From: Mizugakiibacter sp.
Lineage (GTDB): Bacteria > Pseudomonadota > Gammaproteobacteria > Xanthomonadales > Rhodanobacteraceae
Direction: 5' to 3'
Length of the DNA stretch: 35,738 nt
Assembly (NCBI GenBank): GCA_003233305.1
Contig: QILI01000124.1
Location: forward strand, 1 to 35,738
Shown here: in pieces, positions 16,847 to 24,135 of the stretch
How positions within the stretch are numbered: the first letter of the stretch is position 1
Layout: each line of letters begins with the position of its first letter
Made by a program: the position numbers and the translations under genes
The notes under the pieces: model-generated
Seen by the model: the letters and a program-made list of their open reading frames with translations, nothing else
What the model was told of the DNA's origin: nothing
Databases searched by the model: none

Positions 16847-18463
16847 ATGCCACTTTGGACTGTACCATCCTCCACAATGCGTGACCGACTGATCACCCAC
16901 CTGCGTGCCCCAGCCCTGAGCCTTGCCTATGGATTGCTCTGGATGGGGCTGTATTTGATTTCACAGGCCTACTGGTTTCTACCTGCGGGATTGCGCTTTG
17001 GTGCCTTCCTGCTGGCTCCGCGCAAACTATGGCCCTGGCTTATCGGTGCGGAATGGGCTGCTGCATTACTTATGCACCTATGGATAAGGCCACTTCCCGA
17101 TATTCCTATCGTACTGTGGGCAACGCTACTGCAACCTTTGATCGTCGCTGGCGTTATCGCCATCATGCGCCGTAGCAAATTCTCTCTGCGACTTTGGCCA
17201 CCCAAGCGCCTGGGCCAACTTCTGCTCACTGCCCTGATTGCTTCGACAGCGGTCACTTTGGTCAATGCACCGGTGCTGGGGCCGATCTCGCGCATCGTTA
17301 TCTCCAATCGACCCATTGCCCTCGCCAACATCATGTTGGGCGACTACTTGGGCATACTGCTCATCGCCCCGGTACTGGTTCTTTTGCTACGTGCCCCCCC
17401 CAATGAACACGACGGCAAGCAACTTCTGTTCGATATCACTTTTTTTCTACTCCCAGTAATCTTCAGCGTCCTGTTGTTGTTGAATTACGGCATACCATTA
17501 GGCCGTTATGCAACCGTACTGACCCTGATCCCGGTCATATATCTTGCTTTTCGTCATGGTTGGCGTGGCGCCAGTCTGGCGCTATTGGCCAGTAGCGCCG
17601 CCATCACTCTGCGCACCGGGGGTCTGGATATACGTGCTGATCAGCCAGCAGCAGCTCAATTGTTTCTGGCTGTAGCGGGAACCGGCGCTTTGCTGCTCGG
17701 TGCTGCCACCGATGCACTCCGTCAAAGCAGCGCAAGGCTGGCCCATCAGAATAAACTTCTGGAAGAAGCCAACCTACGCCTGGATCAGCTCAGCCATCGA
17801 CTGGCCAGGGCGGCACGCGGCAATTTGCGCAAGGAAGAATACGACCGCCGCTGGATTGCTGCTGAGCTGCACGACGAACTCAGCCAGAATCTCACCGCCA
17901 TCCAAATTCAGATCAAACTTGAACAACCTCGCTTGGAACAGGTCGGCCTAATCGATATTGCCCACTCGATCAATCAACTTATTCAGCGTATGCGGCACAG
18001 CGTCCGACATCTGCTGGACACCCTACAACCTTCTGTATTGAATGAATTTGGCCTGGCTAGGGCACTGGAAGAAGGACCCATCCAGGCACTCGTGCGCAGT
18101 TCCGGAATGACCTACCATCTGGATATTTATGGTGACTTGCGTACTCTGGATGACGACATGCGTATCGCAATCTATCGCATCATCCAGGAGGCCGCCACCA
18201 ATGCCGTGCGCCATGCCAAGGCCAGTATCTTCAACGTTCGCCTGCGAGTCGGTTGCCATGGAAACCGAACCCTAGCCCTGGTCAAGCTGGTCGATAACGG
18301 TATTGGACTGGCCCCTGGCCATAACCGTGACCAAGGACGCGGCCTGACAGGAATGCGTAACCGGGTGCTAGCCCTGGGGGGCACCATCCACCTACGCAAC
18401 CATCACGATGGCTTACAGATTCACGTATTGTTGCAGCAGCCCCTAAGTGATGAGGATGAGTAA
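16847..18463 (+). CDS. MASE1-domain sensor histidine kinase (UhpB/NarX-type)
   Basis: A 538-residue membrane kinase. The N-terminal half (about 20-290) has roughly eight hydrophobic segments with a MASE1-like pattern (YWFLPAGLRFGAFLLAPRKLW). A short coiled coil follows (298-325), then a HisKA_3 dimerisation/phosphoacceptor domain with His342 in IAAELHDELSQNL. The HATPase domain shows IIQEAATNAVRHAKAS (N box), VDNGIGLAPG (G1) and GRGLTGMRNRV (G2). It should sense through the membrane and phosphorylate the adjacent regulator. ATG 16847 is used; ATG 16877 (MRDRLITHLRAP) is equally possible, and neither has a clear ribosome-binding site. The ligand is unknown. Confidence 0.88.
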   Translation: MPLWTVPSSTMRDRLITHLRAPALSLAYGLLWMGLYLISQAYWFLPAGLRFGAFLLAPRKLWPWLIGAEWAAALLMHLWIRPLPDIPIVLWATLLQPLIVAGVIAIMRRSKFSLRLWPPKRLGQLLLTALIASTAVTLVNAPVLGPISRIVISNRPIALANIMLGDYLGILLIAPVLVLLLRAPPNEHDGKQLLFDITFFLLPVIFSVLLLLNYGIPLGRYATVLTLIPVIYLAFRHGWRGASLALLASSAAITLRTGGLDIRADQPAAAQLFLAVAGTGALLLGAATDALRQSSARLAHQNKLLEEANLRLDQLSHRLARAARGNLRKEEYDRRWIAAELHDELSQNLTAIQIQIKLEQPRLEQVGLIDIAHSINQLIQRMRHSVRHLLDTLQPSVLNEFGLARALEEGPIQALVRSSGMTYHLDIYGDLRTLDDDMRIAIYRIIQEAATNAVRHAKASIFNVRLRVGCHGNRTLALVKLVDNGIGLAPGHNRDQGRGLTGMRNRVLALGGTIHLRNHHDGLQIHVLLQQPLSDEDE

Positions 18464-18552
18464 GTGTGCTTCATAAAAGATATAAGGTTACGACACTCTT
18501 TTACCTAAATTAGATTACTCTGATTTTATATAGGAATTTTTCTAATTGTTTC

Positions 18553-18792
18553 AACCAGCCTGGCCATTTATCGTGCAGTCACGTTCGGGGGGGTGTCGCA
18601 ACAGGATGTTGTGACCCAGTGAGGCCTGGCTGGGGGCTGGTTACCTCACACTTGACAGCGGCTTGTGCCGCTGTTTCTGGGTCTAGGACGATCCACGGTT
18701 GCCAAACGCTGGGATGTCGATGGCAGCTCCCGCTCGGTTGTGGGGGACCGGGTTCCGCGGGCAGTACAGGGAATCACCTGTCCGCGGTTTTT
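18553..18792 (+). ncRNA. Candidate structured RNA downstream of the kinase gene
   Basis: The 350 bases between the kinase and fur contain no credible protein gene. An AT-rich stretch (18464-18552) is followed by successive hairpins. AACCAGCC (18553-18560) pairs with GGCTGGTT (18635-18642), enclosing GTCGCAACA-GGA-TGTTGTGAC (18595-18615). Next are ACAGCGGC-TTGT-GCCGCTGT (18655-18674), GTTGCC with GGCAGC (18698-18703, 18722-18727) and TCCCGC with GTGGGG (18728-18733, 18740-18745), ending in an intrinsic terminator. It could be an independent small RNA or a structured 3' UTR. The hairpin with GGA in its loop, flanked by ACA and TGT, resembles CsrA/RsmA sites. No convincing promoter was found, and it matches no RNA family I know. 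Confidence 0.45.
18755..18792 (+). terminator. Intrinsic terminator of the kinase / candidate RNA transcript
   Basis: CCGCGG (18755-18760) pairs with CCGCGG (18782-18787), and inside it ACAGG (18766-18770) pairs with CCTGT (18777-18781) around the loop GAATCA. TTTTT follows at 18788-18792. It faces the convergent fur gene, which ends 23 bases beyond. Confidence 0.8.
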
Positions 18793-18814
18793 CGTTCTTC
18801 CAGAGTGACGCCCC

Positions 18815-19240
18815 TCAGCGGTGGACTGTCCCCGATGGTTTATGCCGCACATACAGAATCAGGCTGTGGTCCTCAAGATCGTAGCCGTGCTGAGCGGCAA
18901 TGCGCTGCTGCAAAGCCTCTATTTCTTCGCTCGTAAACTCAATGACCTTACCGGTTTCCACATCAATCATATGATCGTGGTGCTGGCCCCGGTTCAACTC
19001 GAATACGGCCTGGCCGCTCTCAAAGTGATGTTTGGACACGATCCCGGCCGTTTCGAATTGGGTCAACACGCGATATACGGTCGCCAAACCAATCTCCTCG
19101 CTGCTCTCAAGGAGCACACGGTAGATTTCCTCCGCGCTCATATGCTGGGTCCGTCTTGCATCAAGAATGGCGAGAATCTGCACACGAGGATGCGTGACCT
19201 TGAGGCCGGCACGGCGCAATTCTTTACGTTCCGAATCCAA
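18815..19240 (-). CDS. fur: Ferric uptake regulator Fur
   Basis: Fur represses iron-acquisition genes when loaded with Fe(II). Family features are clear: LRRAGLKVTHPRVQILAIL at the N-terminus, the winged helix with AEEIYRVLL and IGLATVYRVLTQFETAGIV, and the metal-binding HHF and HHDHMID segments. The C-terminal Cys pairs of some Fur proteins are absent. I prefer the TTG at 19240 (GGAGA eight bases before): it gives 141 residues, a normal length, and leaves 67 bases for the divergent bamE promoter. The ATG at 19309 (GAAGG before it, 164 residues) would begin on top of the bamE ATG but cannot be excluded. Confidence 0.93.
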   Translation of the reverse strand: MDSERKELRRAGLKVTHPRVQILAILDARRTQHMSAEEIYRVLLESSEEIGLATVYRVLTQFETAGIVSKHHFESGQAVFELNRGQHHDHMIDVETGKVIEFTSEEIEALQQRIAAQHGYDLEDHSLILYVRHKPSGTVHR

Positions 19241-19307
19241 AAAGGTATCTCCGAGACGATGGCCAAGCAGTGTATCATCGCAGGTCTGCCTTACGGACGT
19301 CTGTTCC

Positions 19308-19712
19308 ATGCATGCCTTCAATCGTCTCTCGATCCTGTTCGTTCTAAGCCTTGCCCTGGGTGGCTGCGGCATTGTCTACAAGCCTAATATCCAGCAAGGT
19401 AACCTTCTGCAAAAGAAGGAAGTTCAGCAGTTGCATCCTGGGATGACCAAAACTCAGGTTATTGCACTGTTGGGCACCCCATCGGTCACCAGTCCCTTTG
19501 ATACCAATCGCTGGGATTATGTGTCCACTTTCCAGCATCGTGGTGGCAAGATCGTGCAACACATCATGACCGTGATCTTCAAGAACGATGCATTGGTTCG
19601 TACCGAGGGCAATTATTTCGCGCAAAATGCAAAACAGATGCTCAAGGCCAGCAAAGCCTATGAAGGCGACTACAACCCATCTTTGCAAAAGAGTAAAAAA
19701 CCGCATTCCTGA
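19308..19712 (+). CDS. bamE: Outer membrane protein assembly factor BamE (SmpA/OmlA lipoprotein)
   Basis: BamE is a lipoprotein of the BAM complex that inserts beta-barrel proteins into the outer membrane. The 134-residue precursor has a signal peptide (HAFNRLSILFVLSLALGG) with lipobox LGGC, so the mature protein starts at Cys21. The SmpA/OmlA domain shows NLLQKKEVQQLHPGMTKTQV and the pattern LLGTP...FDTNRWDYV. The divergent fur-bamE arrangement is conserved in gammaproteobacteria. The ATG at 19308 has a weak ribosome-binding site. Confidence 0.95.
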   Translation: MHAFNRLSILFVLSLALGGCGIVYKPNIQQGNLLQKKEVQQLHPGMTKTQVIALLGTPSVTSPFDTNRWDYVSTFQHRGGKIVQHIMTVIFKNDALVRTEGNYFAQNAKQMLKASKAYEGDYNPSLQKSKKPHS

Positions 19713-19733
19713 AGTTGGAACTGAATCTCAAAG

Positions 19734-20015
19734 CTAACTACGAGCGCGGCGACGGCGAGCATCCTTAGGATCGGCACACAAAGGACGGCAGACTTCTACC
19801 CTATCCCCATCGTGCAGTTGGCAGTCCGTTGCAACAGGTCGTGAGAACACCGCCAGGCTTTCTGGATCATCCACGCAGCCTGGAAAATCCTCTTGCAGAT
19901 GGCTGGCACTAAGTGCATCGGCCACGGTACTTCCCCAGGGCAAGACCAGGCAACGTCGTAGCACCCTGTCTGGCCTTGGTGAATAAGTGACTTCGATGTG
20001 AATACTTTCAGTCAT
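19734..20015 (-). CDS. rnfH: RnfH family protein (UPF0125)
   Basis: A 93-residue ubiquitin-like-fold protein of unknown precise function, family RnfH. Recognisable parts are IHIEVTYSPRPDRVLRRCLVLPWGSTVADAL at the start (given here by its ends, 4-34) and DGDRVEVCRPLCADPKDARRRRA at the end. The ATG at 20015 overlaps the ratA stop by eight bases. The ratA-rnfH pairing next to smpB is a standard toxin-antitoxin-like naming, but RnfH has not been shown to be an antitoxin. The Arg-rich tail is typical. Confidence 0.93.
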   Translation of the reverse strand: MTESIHIEVTYSPRPDRVLRRCLVLPWGSTVADALSASHLQEDFPGCVDDPESLAVFSRPVATDCQLHDGDRVEVCRPLCADPKDARRRRARS

Positions 20016-20442
20016 ACGCACGCTTAGCCTCGGCACAAAAATCGTCCATCAGATGATTAGCAATACCCTGAAACCCCATACGCAAAGCTCTTCCCCATAA
20101 ACGGCCCTTGAATTCAAAAGACAACTGCAACTCAATCTGACAACCCTCAGCACCCAGCGGCCTGAAAGAAAAAATACCTTCCAGCATCTGTAGTGGGCCA
20201 TCTACCAGATGCATCTCGATACGCTCATATGGATGCAGTACATTGCGCGTAGTGAAGCGCTGGGTCATCCCGGCAAAGCGCAGATCAAGCCGGGCAATCC
20301 GGAAATCGTCCCCGTGCTCCATCACCCGGGCATCCGCACACCAGGCAAAGCGCATCGGATATCCTTCCACGTCATTCACCAGGTCATACATCTGCTGCGG
20401 GCGGAAAGGGACGATGGCACTGCGGTGTATCTGATTCACCAT
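20008..20442 (-). CDS. ratA: RatA family protein (START/coenzyme Q-binding domain)
   Basis: A 144-residue member of the Coq10/START-like family, known in E. coli as RatA/PasT. It opens IHRSAIVPFRPQQMYDLVND and contains the pattern RFTTRN and SFEFKGRLWGRALRMGF near the end. In E. coli the protein is reported to affect 70S ribosome association; an ubiquinone-binding role is also proposed for the family. The ATG at 20442 agrees with family length. It diverges from smpB across 38 bases and is coupled to rnfH. Confidence 0.93.
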   Translation of the reverse strand: MVNQIHRSAIVPFRPQQMYDLVNDVEGYPMRFAWCADARVMEHGDDFRIARLDLRFAGMTQRFTTRNVLHPYERIEMHLVDGPLQMLEGIFSFRPLGAEGCQIELQLSFEFKGRLWGRALRMGFQGIANHLMDDFCAEAKRAYD

Positions 20443-20480
20443 GATCAATCCGAATAGCAACTAAAGCGATTTTACAGGAC

Positions 20481-20969
20481 ATGGCCAAAAACAAAGCCAA
20501 AGGCTCCACCAGTGGCACTATTGCCCTGAACAAACGGGCCCGGCACGAATACCACATCGATGAACGGATCGAAGCCGGCTTGGCCCTGCAGGGCTGGGAA
20601 GTCAAATCACTGCGGGCCGGGCGTATCCACCTCAGCGAGGCCTATGCCTTGGTCAAGGGGGGCGAGATTTTCCTATTCGGCGCTTCGATCCAGCCCCTGA
20701 TTACCGCTTCGAGCCACTTCCTGACCGATGACCGGCGAACCCGCAAGCTACTGTTGCACCGGGAACAGATTGACCACCTCATCGGGGCCGTAGAACGCCA
20801 AGGCTACACCCTGGTACCCCTGGCAATGTACTGGAAGAAAAACCGCATCAAGGTCGAAATCGGCCTGGCCCGTGGTAAACAACAGCATGACAAGCGCGCG
20901 GCCCTGAAAGAGCGCGACTGGAACCGTGAGCAACAACGCGCGTTGCGCCGGCATAATCCACTGAACTGA
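20481..20969 (+). CDS. smpB: SsrA-binding protein SmpB
   Basis: SmpB binds tmRNA and brings it to stalled ribosomes in trans-translation. The 162-residue protein has the typical beta-barrel core ([60 protein letters not shown]) and the basic C-terminal tail [20 protein letters not shown], which folds in the decoding centre. The ATG at 20481 has AGGA close by. Its partner tmRNA gene lies 138 bases downstream on the same strand. Confidence 0.97.
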   Translation: MAKNKAKGSTSGTIALNKRARHEYHIDERIEAGLALQGWEVKSLRAGRIHLSEAYALVKGGEIFLFGASIQPLITASSHFLTDDRRTRKLLLHREQIDHLIGAVERQGYTLVPLAMYWKKNRIKVEIGLARGKQQHDKRAALKERDWNREQQRALRRHNPLN

Positions 20970-21056
20970 TGAGGGGCTCTAAGCTCTCCAGCCAGCCCCG
21001 ACAGCTTATTCACGGCACTCCCACCACCGCTCCTGAACCTACTCTTACAGATAGTC

Positions 21057-21086
21057 TTGTGATCCCTGCACCAAGCCGCATATACT
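21057..21086 (+). promoter_or_regulatory. Promoter of ssrA
   Basis: TTGTGA (21057-21062) and TATACT (21081-21086) are separated by 18 bases, a good sigma-70 pair. Transcription would begin near 21093, about 15 bases before the mature 5' end, consistent with processing of a precursor. Confidence 0.6.
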
Positions 21087-21107
21087 GAACACTCCAAGCA
21101 AGTCTCC

Positions 21108-21460
<353 letters not shown>

Positions 21461-21470
21461 ATACCTACAA

Positions 21471-21498
21471 GGCCAACCCGAACAGGTTGGCCTTTTTT
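21471..21498 (+). terminator. Intrinsic terminator of ssrA
   Basis: GGCCAACC (21471-21478), loop CGAACA, GGTTGGCC (21485-21492), then TTTTTT (21493-21498). It begins 11 bases after the tmRNA CCA end. Confidence 0.92.
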
Positions 21499-21831
21499 AG
21501 TGGATACGCAAACTGGGCTGCCCTCTCTATTGCAAGCAAGATGACCTCGCTCCCAGGGCATACGACTCGGCCGGATCGCGAGTGCCCCACTCACTTATTC
21601 GCGGGCAGGTAATGTTGGCTTCGATCATGTTTGTCCCCTTGGCAAATGCGTCGGGGCCCTATTGGTCCAGCACTTAAACAGTATCAATCGGCATACCGGG
21701 TTGAGTTCCAGGCTGTCGCTGGGGAGATGGAACACTTCCATCTGAGTGGAATGTCATGCCAACCGGCCAGCCTAGCCCCCACCATGATTGAGGCGCTGTG
21801 CATCCTGGACGCGCCCTTTGGAGTCCAGATC
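21499..21831. other. Interval with no recognised gene downstream of ssrA
   Basis: Open frames exist here but none has family features, a good ribosome-binding site or plausible codon use. The 3' end of ssrA is a common integration site for islands, yet I see no integrase and no repeat of the tmRNA 3' end, so there is no direct evidence of an inserted element in this window. Confidence 0.5.
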
Positions 21832-22295
21832 CTACATTGCCTTCACAGTACCCCGACGTTCACGCATGATCTGGCCGTAGGTTCGACAATAGGTCTTAGG
21901 TATGTGCGAACCAATAGGTGCCACCCGCTGACAAACCTCACGATTCACATTGTTGTGGGTAAGGATGCCGTTGATCTTTTCCTGATCGTTGTATAGGCGC
22001 ACACGATTACCCTCGTCCATCTTTGCAACACTTCCGAAGCGGTCGAACAGGGTCACATTTCGGTAGGCTTTGTGTTGACTGTTGCTCGCTCAGTGGGATC
22101 GACATACTGGTAGCGCCCACCCGCTTGCATCTGCTGGCGGACTGAAGCCACCTGTATTGTAAATGCAGCCTTGGTCTCCGCTTTGCGGATGGGTGGTTCC
22201 ACAGAGGACGCATTCGCCAAGCCCAGGCCGGTACCCAACCAGACCAGCGCCAGACGGAACCCTGAGCCCGAACCGCGTCGAACTGGTGTGAGCAA
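21832..22295 (-). pseudogene. Small exported conserved protein, frameshifted
   Basis: Two minus-strand frames join into one protein-like sequence. The first, from a possible TTG at 22295, has a signal-peptide-like stretch (FRLALVWLGTGLGLANA), then KAAFTIQVASVRQQMQAGG and GRYQYVDPTERATVN, and stops at 22053. The second continues at 22056 with TLFDRFGSVAKMDEGNRVRL, NGILTHNNVNREVCQRVAPIGSH and a second Cys in KTYCRTYGQI. It resembles a small periplasmic family known from Xanthomonadaceae, in which both parts form one chain. A doubled TG at the junction (GAAATGTGACC) explains the shift: the span is 2 bases more than a multiple of three. The alternative is two coupled genes (GTGA overlap). Function unknown. 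Confidence 0.55.
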
Positions 22296-22410
22296 GGTAT
22301 CGGAAACACCTGCCCAGCAATGTTCTACCCCATCGGCTGCCGACATCCGCTCAGCTGCTTGCACCCGGCAAGCCAAATGGAACACAGGTATCTGGTTTCG
22401 CAAGAACCAT

Positions 22411-22438
22411 CTGTATCCAGGAGATACAGACTGTCTGT
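22411..22438. promoter_or_regulatory. Operator-like inverted repeats upstream of the aldehyde dehydrogenase
   Basis: CTGTATC-CAGGA-GATACAG (22411-22429) is a perfect 7-bp inverted repeat with a 5-base centre. It overlaps a second repeat, ACAGA-CTG-TCTGT (22426-22438). They end nine bases before the -35 box of the dehydrogenase promoter, a position suited to an activator or repressor. The 19-base spacing does not fit a LexA site. Confidence 0.5.
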
Positions 22439-22446
22439 ACAACCCA

Positions 22447-22474
22447 TTGGCACGCTCAAACACCCTGCTACAAT
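22447..22474 (+). promoter_or_regulatory. Sigma-70 promoter of the aldehyde dehydrogenase gene
   Basis: TTGGCA (22447-22452) and TACAAT (22469-22474) are 16 bases apart, each matching the consensus at five of six positions. Transcription would start near 22481, about 35 bases before the ATG at 22516. Confidence 0.6.
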
Positions 22475-22515
22475 GCCCGGCTGCATTCGCGCTGTTTTCC
22501 AAGGGAGAAAACCCC

Positions 22516-24048
22516 ATGACTCACCCCATTCTTGCTGCCCTCGGCCTGTCCGATACCGAATCCGGTACCTATCTCGGCCAGGGTGAATGGTCTCAAGCTA
22601 CTGACGGCACTCGCATCGAGGTGTATTCACCCGCCAACGGGACAGTACTTGGTCACGTCCAGGCCAGTACCGACAAAGAGTACGCAACCATTGTCGAGCG
22701 GGCCCAAGCTGCGGCGGCGATCTGGCGGGAGACGCCGGCCCCAAGACGCGGCGAGGCCATTCGCTTGTGCGCCGGAGCGCTGCGTCAGCATAAAGATGCG
22801 TTGGGCTCCCTGGTCGCTCTGGAGATGGGCAAGATCAAGCCGGAAGGTGACGGTGAAGTACAGGAAATGATCGATATCGCCGATTTTGCCGTTGGCCAGA
22901 GCCGCATGCTCTATGGCAACAGCATGCACTCTGAGCGTCCTGGCCACCGCATGTACGAGCAATGGCATCCGCTGGGGCTGGTGGGCATCATTAGTGCCTT
23001 CAATTTCCCAGTAGCGGTATGGGCATGGAATGCATTTATCGCTGCGGTATGTGGAGATATTTCGATCTGGAAACCTTCTCCCAAAGTCCCCTTCAGCGCG
23101 ATTGCCTCGTTGCGTATCTGCAACGAAGCACTCAAGGAAAATGGTTTTCCGGATATTTTCTTCCTGTTCAACGATGCCGGCACCGAGCTGGCCAGCCACT
23201 TTGTCGATGACCGGCGCGTCGCGTTGATCAGCTTCACCGGCTCAACCCAGGTCGGCCGCAGTATCGGTGAGCGGGTAGCCCGGCGCATGGGCCGGTCTCT
23301 ACTCGAACTGGGCGGCAACAATGCCGTGATCCTTGATGAGAGCGCCGAGCTGAAGCTGGCCATTCCGGCCATCGTCTTCGGGGCCATAGGTACCGCCGGA
23401 CAGCGCTGCACCACTACCCGTCGGCTGATCGTGCACCGCTCACTGCATGACACGATTGTGGAAAAGCTCAAGGATGCCTATACCCAGATCGAAAAACATA
23501 TTGGCGATCCCACCGATGCCAGCACCTTGCTCGGCCCCTTGATCGACGAGGCCGCAGTACAACGCTATGAACAGACTATCGCCAAGGTCAAGGCTACGGG
23601 TGGGCACATCGTCGCCGGCGGCAGCCGCCTGCAGTGCCCCGGTCATTACGTACACCCGACCCTGGTTACCGGCCTCGCCGCCGATGCGGAAGTCGTACAG
23701 CAGGAAACCTTCGCACCGATTCTTTACGTGCTGCCTTTTGATGATCTTGACGAGGCCATCGCTATCCACAATGGGGTTCCGCAAGGCCTGTCTTCAGCCA
23801 TCTTCACCCAGAATCTAAAGCATGCCGAGCGTTTTCTTGCCGCCACCGGCTCGGACTGTGGCATCGCCAATGTCAACATTGGCACCTCGGGGGCCGAGAT
23901 TGGTGGGGCCTTCGGTGGCGAGAAAGATACCGGCGGCGGTCGGGAATCCGGCTCCGATGCCTGGAAGGCCTATATGCGCCGTCAGACCAATACCATCAAC
24001 GGGTCGGATGATCTACCCTTGGCGCAGGGCATCAAATTCGATTTCTGA
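22516..24048 (+). CDS. ALDH7-family aldehyde dehydrogenase (AmaB / piperideine-6-carboxylate dehydrogenase type)
   Basis: An NAD(P)-dependent aldehyde dehydrogenase of 510 residues. The antiquitin (ALDH7) subgroup, whose members oxidise alpha-aminoadipic semialdehyde in lysine breakdown, is indicated by SGAEIGGAFGGEKDTGGGRE and SDAWKAYMRRQTNTIN near the C-terminus. Catalytic residues are in place: Asn163 in AFNFP, Glu264 in LELGGNN and Cys298 in GTAGQRCTTTRR. The ATG at 22516 follows GGGAG at nine bases; the open frame upstream to 22171 is not supported by the family. A good promoter and an operator-like repeat precede it, suggesting its own regulation. No other lysine-catabolic gene is nearby, so the substrate is inferred from family only. 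Confidence 0.9.
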   Translation: MTHPILAALGLSDTESGTYLGQGEWSQATDGTRIEVYSPANGTVLGHVQASTDKEYATIVERAQAAAAIWRETPAPRRGEAIRLCAGALRQHKDALGSLVALEMGKIKPEGDGEVQEMIDIADFAVGQSRMLYGNSMHSERPGHRMYEQWHPLGLVGIISAFNFPVAVWAWNAFIAAVCGDISIWKPSPKVPFSAIASLRICNEALKENGFPDIFFLFNDAGTELASHFVDDRRVALISFTGSTQVGRSIGERVARRMGRSLLELGGNNAVILDESAELKLAIPAIVFGAIGTAGQRCTTTRRLIVHRSLHDTIVEKLKDAYTQIEKHIGDPTDASTLLGPLIDEAAVQRYEQTIAKVKATGGHIVAGGSRLQCPGHYVHPTLVTGLAADAEVVQQETFAPILYVLPFDDLDEAIAIHNGVPQGLSSAIFTQNLKHAERFLAATGSDCGIANVNIGTSGAEIGGAFGGEKDTGGGRESGSDAWKAYMRRQTNTINGSDDLPLAQGIKFDF

Positions 24049-24059
24049 GCCAGCTACCG

Positions 24060-24096
24060 AGCACGCGTCAGCAAACTGTTGCGGCGCGTGCTTTAA
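24060..24096 (+). terminator. Terminator-like hairpin after the aldehyde dehydrogenase
   Basis: AGCACGCG (24060-24067) pairs with CGCGTGCT (24085-24092), with an inner GCAA/TTGC pairing, followed by TTTAAT. The T-run is short, so efficiency may be low. Confidence 0.5.
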
Positions 24097-24135
24097 TGCA
24101 CGGCAGACCCGCTTGCATGCGTGGAGAATGCCAAG

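Noticed and set aside
18540-18800. 6S RNA, RNase P RNA or SRP RNA as identity of the structured region
   Set aside because: Hallmark sequences of these RNAs (for example GAGGAAAGTCCGGGC of RNase P or the GGAAGCAGC-type SRP loop) are absent, and the 5' and 3' ends do not pair as in 6S RNA.
18619-18936. 105-residue plus-strand frame in the structured region
   Set aside because: It runs through several hairpins and the terminator into the end of fur on the other strand, with no family features.
19241-19307. Fur box for fur autoregulation
   Set aside because: Only short AT patches such as TGTATCAT occur; no GATAAT-type repeats were found.
20973-20999. Terminator after smpB (GGGGCT / AGCCCC)
   Set aside because: The stem is only 6 bp with a 15-base loop and no T-run follows.
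22411-22429. LexA box in front of the aldehyde dehydrogenase
   Set aside because: CTGTATC-N5-GATACAG is 19 bases, three longer than a LexA site.
22171-22515. 115-codon N-terminal extension of the aldehyde dehydrogenase frame
   Set aside because: It overlaps the promoter, operator repeats and the opposite-strand gene. The family starts at MTHPILAALG and a ribosome-binding site precedes the ATG at 22516.
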